Assembly: GCA_964394795.1 (NCBI GenBank)
Contig: CAYMYX010000008.1
Coordinates: 1 to 55,200, forward strand
Origin: CAYFUF01 sp964394795
GTDB taxonomy: Bacteria > Bacillota > Clostridia > Tissierellales > Peptoniphilaceae
Reading direction: 5' to 3'
Length of the DNA: 55,200 nucleotides
Shown here: positions 7,117 to 15,017 of the stretch, one piece after another
Position numbering within the stretch: position 1 is the stretch's first letter
Layout of the letters: each line of letters opens with the position of its first letter
Notes under the pieces: generated by a model
Told to the model about the DNA's origin: nothing
What the model saw: the letters and a program-made list of their open reading frames with translations, nothing else
Database searches by the model: none
Program-made: the position numbers and the translations under genes

Positions 7117-8232
7117 TTAGTTATTTCCATTAAAAGTTTGGTCAAAGATGTAGTCCATCAGAGGGATTACAAAGCCATTTTGCTCTGGGTTAAATACGGC
7201 ACCAGCAAAATACATTATCCCGTCGCGCTCAAACGTGTATAATCTCATATCAAATTTTGAACTTTCTTCATCGGTGAACATTCTGAAGTTATAGGGGAAC
7301 TGGGCATATTTGATTAGCACATTGTCGTACTTCATTTCTTTTACTTCTATTTCTTCGACGGTTGTTGGGATTTCATAATGGTTGCCAGAATTGTTTACAG
7401 CATCATCTAATATTAATTGCAAAGCAGCATTCGTTTTGCTATTAGTGTCATCACCTTCAATTTTATCTAGGTATTCCTCGGGCGCCCGTGTAATTATAAG
7501 AGACCAAGAACTTTCCCCTGTGCTCAAAGTACCATTGAAGGAGAATTCGTCTTCAATCAAGGTACTAATGAAGTTAAGAAATTCAGGATATACGATGGTT
7601 AACCCATTTGAATCGATAGTTTGGTTTTTGACCATTAGAGGTGGATCGTCTTCAATTTTTTCGTCAATAGTTTTTATTGAATCAAAGAAGTCTTGCATAT
7701 CCTGTTTGCCTTGCTCGACATCACCTTCCTCTAGGACGTAAGAAATTATCATACCATCGATATAGAGGAATTGGCCTAGTTTTCCAACGCCATTCTCGCC
7801 TTCAGTAAAGGTTATTGCCGGCTGGTCGTTAACCGTAGTACGATCTGGATTCGGTAAGGGTTGCTGGTCAGGTTCTAAAAAAGTTAAAGATTCAAGGTAC
7901 TCATAGACTTCTTCGTCAGTATAATCTACCGTTTGATAAGTTGGATCTGGGAAAATATCAACTTTAACGACTTGCTCGCTACCAGTATCGTCAGTTTTAC
8001 TATATTGCTTCGAGGTATAACCATAGGGGAAGGGCATATTATCATTTCCGACCACTGGTGTAGGCTGAACTTCGGTGTATCCTTCGGCTAGTTCATAGGT
8101 GTAGGTTCCTATCATATGGTCAGGTTTTTCTCCTTCATTAACTTCCTGGAAAACAGCATTTTCAGATGTACCACAGGCTGTCATTACCAAAACGAAGGCT
8201 GCCAGTAGAGCGATGTAATAACGACTTTTCAT
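7117..8232 (-). CDS. Two-lobed lipoprotein, paralogue C
   Basis: 371 residues from the ATG ending at 8232, which has AGGAG at good spacing; an upstream in-frame ATG at 8247 has no such site. Signal peptide with lipobox VMTACG. It shares with paralogues A and B the opening 'EEG.. D..IG.Y.Y...EGY', the 'ERTT/DRTTV...PA.T' strand, the 'FLDSL.TI..K...DPPLLV' linker between the two halves and the C-terminal 'LMDYI' helix. It is the first gene of a two-gene operon with the broken paralogue B, divergent from the TPR-like gene. Secreted and membrane-anchored; function unknown. Confidence 0.8.
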   Translation of the reverse strand: MKSRYYIALLAAFVLVMTACGTSENAVFQEVNEGEKPDHMIGTYTYELAEGYTEVQPTPVVGNDNMPFPYGYTSKQYSKTDDTGSEQVVKVDIFPDPTYQTVDYTDEEVYEYLESLTFLEPDQQPLPNPDRTTVNDQPAITFTEGENGVGKLGQFLYIDGMIISYVLEEGDVEQGKQDMQDFFDSIKTIDEKIEDDPPLMVKNQTIDSNGLTIVYPEFLNFISTLIEDEFSFNGTLSTGESSWSLIITRAPEEYLDKIEGDDTNSKTNAALQLILDDAVNNSGNHYEIPTTVEEIEVKEMKYDNVLIKYAQFPYNFRMFTDEESSKFDMRLYTFERDGIMYFAGAVFNPEQNGFVIPLMDYIFDQTFNGNN

Positions 8233-8399
8233 TTGTATTCTCCTCATTTACGCATCCTTTCTCTCAAGATACTATAGCTCATTAATCAAAATTTACCTTA
8301 TATACTATAGACAAATGTAAACGAACAAATCTTCAATTCCATATTTTCTGGGTAAAAGTATCTTGATTCGATATGACCCCATTGTAGCAAGGAGAGATG

Positions 8400-9095
8400 A
8401 TGGACTGGGAAAAATACAAGGACTATAAAGCTGAAGATTTGAAGAATCTAGAGAGACAATCAAGAGAAAGATATGGCCAGGCTGTCGAATTCGCACAAGC
8501 CAGCCGGTTTGAAGAAGCCTATCAACAATTTGAAGAATCTTTTCTGATGGCCAGTGCAAGTCTAGGTGACGTAAATAAGGTGACGAATAATATTCTCAGT
8601 GATTGCATAGATACCTTAGTAAGGACAAATAAGAATGCTTACATAGATGAAATTATAGCTTTATCTTATCGCTATTTAGGCATCGAGCTCTTGTTAGGCA
8701 GAGAGAACACACCCCAGGTTATAAACAAAATATTCCTTTTGGCAGAACGATTGAGTGAGCAAGGCAGAAGAATGGAAGCCATTACCGTTTACGAAAACTT
8801 GTTAGAAAGTGTAAAGATGGTCTACCGGCGTGATGACCCGATACTGGTGAAGTGTCTCGAAAACATCACTGATCTTTATCAAATTACTGATTCCACATCA
8901 TCAATACTCATCACTCACCTTGAGGAACTCTATGATCTTTATCAATCCTTTTATGATGAATCTGAATTGGCCTATGCACAGGTGGTCGAAAAGCTCGGGC
9001 AAGTTTACCAAGATACCCATCGGCCCATAGAAGCTAAACGAATGGCAGAAAAAGCTCAACGCTTATATGGAGCATATCATTCCAAGTTTCAGTAA
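8400..9095 (+). CDS. TPR-like helical protein of unknown function
   Basis: About 231 residues, almost entirely predicted helix, with no signal peptide or membrane segment. Repeated helix pairs with the spacing of tetratricopeptide repeats are visible: Gln/Phe-rich 'A..F.EAY..FEES' near residue 38, 'EQGRRMEAITVYENLL' near 130, and 'AYAQVVEKLGQVYQDTHRPIEAKRMAEKA' near the C-terminus. The protein is probably a cytosolic scaffold or regulator. Two adjacent ATG codons (8397, 8400) follow AAGGAG at 8389-8394; the second has the better spacing (5 nt). It is divergent from the lipoprotein operon, and a shared regulatory region is possible. Confidence 0.65.
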   Translation: MDWEKYKDYKAEDLKNLERQSRERYGQAVEFAQASRFEEAYQQFEESFLMASASLGDVNKVTNNILSDCIDTLVRTNKNAYIDEIIALSYRYLGIELLLGRENTPQVINKIFLLAERLSEQGRRMEAITVYENLLESVKMVYRRDDPILVKCLENITDLYQITDSTSSILITHLEELYDLYQSFYDESELAYAQVVEKLGQVYQDTHRPIEAKRMAEKAQRLYGAYHSKFQ

Positions 9096-9206
9096 ATAGA
9101 AAAGAAAAGAAATATAGAGAAAGCAAAATCTCCTGGCGAATAGAAACATTGTGGGTCACCCGTGGTCCTTGATCATGCTAGACTCATATTATCCAATAGT
9201 GACCTT

Positions 9207-9235
9207 GGAAGTTGCCTATGCAACTTCCTTTTTTA
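9207..9235 (+). terminator. Strong terminator 32 bp before the adhesin start codon
   Basis: Perfect 9-bp stem GGAAGTTGC/GCAACTTCC with a four-base loop, then TTTTTT. It could end the TPR-like gene transcript. It lies so close to the adhesin gene (TTG at 9268) that it may instead be in the adhesin leader as an attenuator. Confidence 0.85.
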
Positions 9236-9267
9236 TTGGAAATATTTCGAAAGAAGAGGAGTACACA

Positions 9268-12200
9268 TTGAAAAAAAACAGAATTAAAGCGTTTATGCTT
9301 GCCCTACTCATCATCATAACCAGCATCGGTATGGGTGGATACCAAGACGAAGTTAACGCAGCAGGAGAGATTCGTGTCAGTCACGATGTTACCACCTACG
9401 ACTTAACGGAGTATAGTAGTTTTTATACCGGAATTGAGTTCTTAGGTAACGAAGCGTTACGACAAAAGCTTGCCGAAATCTACGGGGCTGGAGCAGACAT
9501 TTACTTAGGTCAAGCAGCATCTACGGGGGACGGGGTAGCTTGGTACATACCGCAGGCGTGGTTGAACGGGAAAATGGCTATCTGTGCGAACCCCTTTGTG
9601 GATTACGGCTACAAGTACACCAACCGCATTCTAATGGAGACAAGTGAACTGACCTCAGCAAACTGGCTAGCATTTTTTGATCAATATAACAGCTACCGCT
9701 TTCCGGGTCATTGGCAAGCAGAAATCGATGCATTAAATTCTAACGCCTCATCCTATAGTTTTATCTCTGCCATCTTAGGAGGATCAACTACAGATTCCGT
9801 ATTGGATGAGATTATTGCCATTTATAAGAAAGAGAATCCGGATGCTGCCCACAACACAATCACCAGAGCGAATCTCCAGGATTACGAAAACATCATGTTT
9901 TGGTCTTGGTACTTTAGTTTAGATGCCTACTTATGCCGATTCACACCAGGCACCGTCCTAAATGTCACACTGCCAAGAGACAGGTGGACGCAAACTGAAC
10001 AGTTCTATAATTGGGTTAGGGGGCAAATGCAAGCCGGTCGAATTCATGTAACGGATGCTTTTATCGAAGTCTTCTATGCTCCAGAAACACCGAATGATAA
10101 AGCCCTTTATTCCAATCTGCAGGTTATGCACACCTTTGGCGCTACAGTAGAAGTTGTAGAGTTGCCTACACCAGAGCCACAGCTTATGCGCTTCCAAATT
10201 CAGAAGAAAGATTTGTTGGACGACACAGTGGTCAGTGGATTAACTGGCGCTGAATTCGATGTGATTCTTATCGAAGCGGCTGATCCAAATACTGAAGTGC
10301 AGCCCGGAACAGTAGTAGGTCACCTCGTTTCGGATGCAACCGGCCTTGCTTCTTCGGGTCCGTTACCACTGGGAACTTACGATGTAGTGGAGACAAAGGC
10401 ACCTACAGGATACGATATTAATCCTATAGCTATGCGAGTTAGAGGAGTTTCTGACGGAACAGAAAATGAATTTACCAGTGCTGTAGATCAAGTCGCTTAC
10501 AACTATGATGGTCTAAGAGATTTCTATAACGAGAAACTAACCGAATTAAACAATGCAAACGCAGCTATGGCAAATGATGAAACTTATCGCACCTATGAAC
10601 TTTTGACTGGAACTCTAGAGTTAGTACAACCACAAGATCAACCAATATTATCCTATTATAACCTCAAGAAGTACGGGCGAATCTCTATTCTTAAGGAGGG
10701 AGTTGAAGCCTATCCGCTAGATTCAGAGAATGGAACTCGGATTCCTGAAGGAGGCGTTCAGTTCAATGTTATAAATCAAGCAGGTGATGTCGTTGACACT
10801 ATTACAACCCATCAGAATGGTCAGGGGACATCCAAGTGGTTAGAAGCGGGCACCTATACCCTAAGCCAAGTTAATGAATTTGACGGCTACTCTAAAATCG
10901 AAGATTTTACTGTAAGTATAGAGGGTGAATGGACCAATTACACCTTTGCTCTCGAGAACAATCAGAAGGTTTACTGGCTTCGCTTGGTTAAGAAGGATGC
11001 CGAAACCGGAGTTGAAATTCTACAGGCAGGTGTTCAGTTTGAACTATTCGATAGCAACGGCGACAAAATTGTACAACAAATAAATACTGCAGGGGATACC
11101 CAATCTATTTTCATGACTGACGAAAAAGGTTCTGTCGCTCTGCCTAGACCTTTAACCCCTGGCGCCTATACTATTCGAGAAATTCAAGGACCGACGGGTT
11201 ACTTCTTAGATCCTCAAGGAGACCCGTTGACACTAACCGTTGGTGGGGACGGCATCGAAGATGTTGTCCTAGAAATCTACAATCAGCCTCAAAAAGGCAT
11301 CATTGAAGTCTACAAGACCGGTAACTTGTTGGAAGGCTACGAAGTTGACGCTAACGGGTTAACACAGCTACTCTTTGGTGAGTCCTTCTTAGCAGGCACC
11401 CGTTGGCAGATTACTGCTGCCGAAGATATCATGTCCTATGATGGCCAAACGTTACTCTACCACGAAGGAGATTTCGTGGAAGAATTGGTAACCACGAAGG
11501 AGGGCCCTGTTCAATCCAGCGAACTTGCGCTAGGAGCTTACTACGTTGAAGAAACTCAAGCACCTTCCGCTTATCTCACGGATGCAACAGCTCATCTGAT
11601 TGAGATTGAACCAGGTAGTCCTTCAACACGGCTGGTTTCGCAAACCCATCATGCTTTCAATGAGCGGAAGAATCTAGTGTTCGAGTTTGATAAGTCCTTT
11701 GAAGCATCAGAGTTCTTTACCATTCCAATGGCGGCGACTTTTGGCTTATTCTTAGCCACACCTTATACGGAGAATGATGTCACGATTCCACAGGACTCAC
11801 TGCTTGCGCTAACGTCAGTGGAAATCAATTTGAATGATGTTGAAAATCAAGACGGCTATTATACCGTGAAAGGCACCTTCCCCGAAGTTCCAATTGACGG
11901 TGACTTCTATATTAAGGAAATGGAGACATCTACACCTTACATGCTGAATGAGGATAACCTCGAAATATCATATTCCTTCGAAGACACGGACACTCAATCG
12001 ACCGTTGTCACCTATCAAGAACCAATCATCAACGATGTAATTCGGAAGGAAGTTGAAATCTTTAAGTTTGAGATGGGGAATGGAAAGCCTATCGAGGGCA
12101 CTGAGTTCCAGCTAGTGGCTGTGGATGAAGTTAAAGGTGAACAAGTGGTAGGTACTTATCTAACCAATGAAGAGGGTTATATCCTTGTAGACAACCTCGA

Positions 12201-12858
12201 ACCAGGAGACTATTATCTTAAAGAAACAAAAGCCAGCGCTGGGTATTTCGGCAGGGAAGGCCAGCTAAACTTCCAACTCGATAACAATGGGGAAGAAAGC
12301 ACATCCTTCAACTTAGATAATGAAAAGATTCCTAGCATCCGTACCGAAGCTACGATAGATGGAAAGAAGGAGAAGGAAGTTTCCTCGGACATGGTCATCC
12401 AAGATGTGGTTAGCTATGTTGATCTTTTAGCCGGCAAAGAGTACGAGCTGCACGGTATCTTGATGGATAAAGAAACGGGCGAGCCACTTCTTATCGATGG
12501 ACATGAAGTCCGATCCACCATCTCCTTCGTTCCCAAAGAGCCAAATGGTCAAATAACAATGGAGTTCCGCTTCGATGGGTCCTCCTTGGGCGGAAAAGAT
12601 ATCGTCGTGTTTGAAACACTGTATCGCGACGGCCGCGAAGTTACTACTCACCAGGATATCAACGATAAAGGGCAAACTGTAACGATTAAGAAAAAGCCGG
12701 ATATCCCAGTGACGAAAGAACCAAAAGTTGAAAAGCCCAAAAAATCAACCGCGCCCAGAACAGGAGACAGCGGTATAATCCAACCAATCATTGTTTTGCT
12801 ACTTGCTGCTGGGTTACTCATACTCATCAGAAGAATCTATAAGGTGAGGAGTAATTAA
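9268..12858 (+). CDS. Sortase-anchored SpaA/CnaB and VaFE repeat surface protein
   Basis: 1196 residues from a TTG start at 9268, which has AGGAG at 9257-9261 and begins exactly at the signal peptide (KKNRIK, hydrophobic core, cleavage after VNA). The first ~300 residues have no fold I recognise and contain two Cys. About six SpaA/CnaB-like beta domains follow, beginning near 10185, 10675, 10970, 11295, 11668 and 12046. They have 'K.D...G..L.GA.F' openings and 'G.Y.+.E...P.GY' closings and are expected to form internal isopeptide or ester bonds. A VaFE domain (VVFETLY, DINDKGQTV) comes at about 12340-12690. The C-terminus has APRTG (12751-12765), a membrane segment and a short basic tail. Likely a wall-anchored adhesin; no sortase gene is in the window. 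Confidence 0.88.
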   Translation: MKKNRIKAFMLALLIIITSIGMGGYQDEVNAAGEIRVSHDVTTYDLTEYSSFYTGIEFLGNEALRQKLAEIYGAGADIYLGQAASTGDGVAWYIPQAWLNGKMAICANPFVDYGYKYTNRILMETSELTSANWLAFFDQYNSYRFPGHWQAEIDALNSNASSYSFISAILGGSTTDSVLDEIIAIYKKENPDAAHNTITRANLQDYENIMFWSWYFSLDAYLCRFTPGTVLNVTLPRDRWTQTEQFYNWVRGQMQAGRIHVTDAFIEVFYAPETPNDKALYSNLQVMHTFGATVEVVELPTPEPQLMRFQIQKKDLLDDTVVSGLTGAEFDVILIEAADPNTEVQPGTVVGHLVSDATGLASSGPLPLGTYDVVETKAPTGYDINPIAMRVRGVSDGTENEFTSAVDQVAYNYDGLRDFYNEKLTELNNANAAMANDETYRTYELLTGTLELVQPQDQPILSYYNLKKYGRISILKEGVEAYPLDSENGTRIPEGGVQFNVINQAGDVVDTITTHQNGQGTSKWLEAGTYTLSQVNEFDGYSKIEDFTVSIEGEWTNYTFALENNQKVYWLRLVKKDAETGVEILQAGVQFELFDSNGDKIVQQINTAGDTQSIFMTDEKGSVALPRPLTPGAYTIREIQGPTGYFLDPQGDPLTLTVGGDGIEDVVLEIYNQPQKGIIEVYKTGNLLEGYEVDANGLTQLLFGESFLAGTRWQITAAEDIMSYDGQTLLYHEGDFVEELVTTKEGPVQSSELALGAYYVEETQAPSAYLTDATAHLIEIEPGSPSTRLVSQTHHAFNERKNLVFEFDKSFEASEFFTIPMAATFGLFLATPYTENDVTIPQDSLLALTSVEINLNDVENQDGYYTVKGTFPEVPIDGDFYIKEMETSTPYMLNEDNLEISYSFEDTDTQSTVVTYQEPIINDVIRKEVEIFKFEMGNGKPIEGTEFQLVAVDEVKGEQVVGTYLTNEEGYILVDNLEPGDYYLKETKASAGYFGREGQLNFQLDNNGEESTSFNLDNEKIPSIRTEATIDGKKEKEVSSDMVIQDVVSYVDLLAGKEYELHGILMDKETGEPLLIDGHEVRSTISFVPKEPNGQITMEFRFDGSSLGGKDIVVFETLYRDGREVTTHQDINDKGQTVTIKKKPDIPVTKEPKVEKPKKSTAPRTGDSGIIQPIIVLLLAAGLLILIRRIYKVRSN

Positions 12859-12946
12859 CATGTCCCGTCTTTCCCTCCTCTATCTTGGGTAAAAAGAAAG
12901 CAGTAAGAAGAGCTATTCTAAGAATTAAAATAGGAAGGAATCAACT

Positions 12947-13540
12947 ATGAAAGCGATGATACTCTTGAGTAAAGATTATGAGGAAGTGGAAGCTTTAACC
13001 GTTGTCGACTACTTGCGCCGAGCGGATATCACTATTGATATGGTCGCTACACAAGGCAGTTTAGAAACTCAGGGGGCCCATGGAATAAAGGTTCTAGCTA
13101 ATAAGCTGATTGAAGATATCGATAGCGAAACTTATGATATCATCATTACTCCTGGGGGAGCTCATGGTGCAGACTTACTGGCAGCTGATGAGCGAGTCCT
13201 TAATCTCATTCGCAAGCAAAACGAGGGTGGATTATACGTCGCTTCCATTTGTGCTAGCCCTATTGTTTTAGAGGCAGCAGGTATAGCTAAGAAGATAGAA
13301 GGTACTATGTATCCAGCGATGGCAGACAGGGTGCAATTTAAAAAATATAATAGTGTTCAGCTTGTCGTTAACGACAAGGACCAAAAGGTTATCACATCCC
13401 AAGGGCCAGCAACTGCAGTCTATTTTGCCTTAGAAATCATCAAGGAACTTAAAGGTGAAGAGACGATGACAAAGATCGCAGATGGTTTGCTCTTGAACTT
13501 GGTTCATGACAGGATCAAGGCAGGAAACTGGGCATTTTGA
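12947..13540 (+). CDS. DJ-1/PfpI family protein
   Basis: 197 residues covering one DJ-1/ThiJ domain. The nucleophile elbow is ASICASP near residue 100 (Cys), and an acidic residue in YEEVEA near residue 17 is placed as in DJ-1, where Glu lowers the pKa of the Cys. The ITPGG segment follows the central strand. Relatives of this size (YajL/DJ-1) act in protein repair after carbonyl or oxidative damage, but assigned activities in the family are disputed, so the function is only general. ATG at 12947 follows AGGAAGGA. Gene alone, ended by the terminator at 13591. Confidence 0.88.
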   Translation: MKAMILLSKDYEEVEALTVVDYLRRADITIDMVATQGSLETQGAHGIKVLANKLIEDIDSETYDIIITPGGAHGADLLAADERVLNLIRKQNEGGLYVASICASPIVLEAAGIAKKIEGTMYPAMADRVQFKKYNSVQLVVNDKDQKVITSQGPATAVYFALEIIKELKGEETMTKIADGLLLNLVHDRIKAGNWAF

Positions 13541-13590
13541 TGCTTCATAAGTAGATAGTAGAAGTAGATCACTATGAGCAGGTAGTAAAA

Positions 13591-13621
13591 CAGGAGGTGG
13601 CATTAGCCACCTCCTGTTTTT
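13591..13621. terminator. Terminator between DJ-1-like gene and glycosyltransferase gene
   Basis: Perfect 11-bp stem CAGGAGGTGGC/GCCACCTCCTG with a four-base loop and T5. A run of A on the left allows bidirectional use. Confidence 0.85.
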
Positions 13622-13678
13622 GTGTTCTGAATAGAAAAGAATATAAATTTAAAGATTTACGCTATTAACCTAGCTTAC

Positions 13679-14701
13679 CTAGGACCACTTTTCAACAATT
13701 CGGCGATAATAATCAATCCATAATTTAGCAACATGTTCTTCTGAGTAGTCGCTAGCGATCTTTTTTGATGCCTCAATTGCTTTCTTACGAACGGCATCAT
13801 CGTCTCTTAAGGAACAAAGAAGCTTTTCAAACTCCTCATTATTCCTTGCCCGAAGATAGTCCGTAAAATAAATTTTTTCATAGAGTTCTAGATCCCGCAG
13901 GACGAGAGGAAGCCCTGCGTTGATAGCCTCTAGGATAGCCATAGGAAAGAGCTCATTATAAGATGTCATAAGGAGGCAGTCGACCATGTTGTATAAATCA
14001 TTCATTTCATCACGGTCTATAATGCCGATGAAGTGGACATTATCTGGTGGATTTTTCATCGCAGCTTCTAGCTGATCGTGACCATCAGTTATAATACCAA
14101 AACTAAAGCCACCTGCCCAAATGAAGTTAACATCTGGCATTGACTTAGCGATCTCTATAAAATCTAGAACTCCCTTTCTCGTTTGTACTTGACCGACACC
14201 TAGCACATTAAACGTATCTGCTTTTGCTTTAAATTTTTCTCGCAAAGGATGTCCAGCGGCTATCTCTTTAGGGTAAAAATTAGTCGTAGCGACAACGTTG
14301 GGAATGTAAGTAATATTCTCCCGTTCTAGACCGTAGGTGACTAGGTCGTCAATAAAAATAGGGTTGACCACAACGAGTTCATTAGCCTTTTTATACATTT
14401 TCAAGACATAACGATAAAAGGTTTTTTGGAAGAGCTTGGGCAGCTTGATGCTGTCTTTAAGAGTCTCGGGAAGAAAGTGAACATGCATACAAGAGGGAAG
14501 CTTAGACTTAGACATTTTTTGGTAGCAGGAAGGGTGGATGGTGTGGACGTGATTAAGAACACAGTCTGTATCATCATTAAAAGAAAGGTGGAGGTCATCT
14601 TTAGCATGGTTTTCAATCAGATTAACAATCTCCTTGTAGGCTGATCCCACACCCTGTCCTTTTACATCTTCACCTTTAACAATCATATTTATATTTAACA
14701 T
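13679..14701 (-). CDS. GT4-family glycosyltransferase
   Basis: 340 residues in two Rossmann-like halves. The C-terminal half has the nucleotide-sugar site: VGVGQVQTRKG near residue 180 and the EX7E motif in NELFPMAILEA near residue 280. There is no signal peptide or membrane segment, so it acts at the cytosolic face. Similar stand-alone GT4 enzymes in Firmicutes glycosylate diacylglycerol or glycolipid anchors of lipoteichoic acid; the N-terminal 'KGQGVGSAYKE' pattern is reminiscent of those, but the acceptor is inferred. ATG at 14701 follows AAAGGAG. It is divergent from the giant surface protein gene. Confidence 0.75.
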   Translation of the reverse strand: MLNINMIVKGEDVKGQGVGSAYKEIVNLIENHAKDDLHLSFNDDTDCVLNHVHTIHPSCYQKMSKSKLPSCMHVHFLPETLKDSIKLPKLFQKTFYRYVLKMYKKANELVVVNPIFIDDLVTYGLERENITYIPNVVATTNFYPKEIAAGHPLREKFKAKADTFNVLGVGQVQTRKGVLDFIEIAKSMPDVNFIWAGGFSFGIITDGHDQLEAAMKNPPDNVHFIGIIDRDEMNDLYNMVDCLLMTSYNELFPMAILEAINAGLPLVLRDLELYEKIYFTDYLRARNNEEFEKLLCSLRDDDAVRKKAIEASKKIASDYSEEHVAKLWIDYYRRIVEKWS

Positions 14702-14852
14702 GGCATCTCCTTTAACAACGAAATGTAATAGTTATTTATGTCTCTATAGCTTATCACAAAAGTCTCATCTTGCCTGAGTTTTACCCTTCAAACAATAGAT
14801 GTTATTTATTAAGAAAGTGTAGAATTTGCTTAAAATTTACAAAATATAAACA

Positions 14853-14921
14853 TATTTATAGATAAATAGGGTAAATATTTATAGATAAATAGGGTAAATA
14901 TTTATAGATAAATAGGGTAAA
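14853..14921. repeat. Three perfect 23-bp direct repeats, each with an internal dyad
   Basis: Units at 14853-14875, 14876-14898 and 14899-14921 are identical. Each contains the inverted repeat TATTTAT-AG-ATAAATA followed by GGGTAAA. They lie in the promoter region between the divergent glycosyltransferase and surface protein genes, about 100-165 bp before the latter's start codon. This is a likely operator array or a slippage-prone spacer. A TAAAAT at 14918-14923 could be a -10 box. Confidence 0.9.
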
Positions 14922-15017
14922 ATAGAAGTGAAAGCAATATATTCTGCAATGGTAAGAAAAAATTGCTGAAAATTGAATAGTTCACCTGTTTATAATTGGA
15001 AAATTATGGAGGAAAAC

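Noticed and set aside
9151..9267. N-terminal extension of the adhesin from an ATG-like start at 9151
   Set aside because: The extension would run through a terminator hairpin and place the signal peptide internally; TTG at 9268 has the proper Shine-Dalgarno site.
14853..14921. Short CRISPR-like array
   Set aside because: The 23-bp units abut with no spacers and no cas genes are present, so it is a simple direct repeat.
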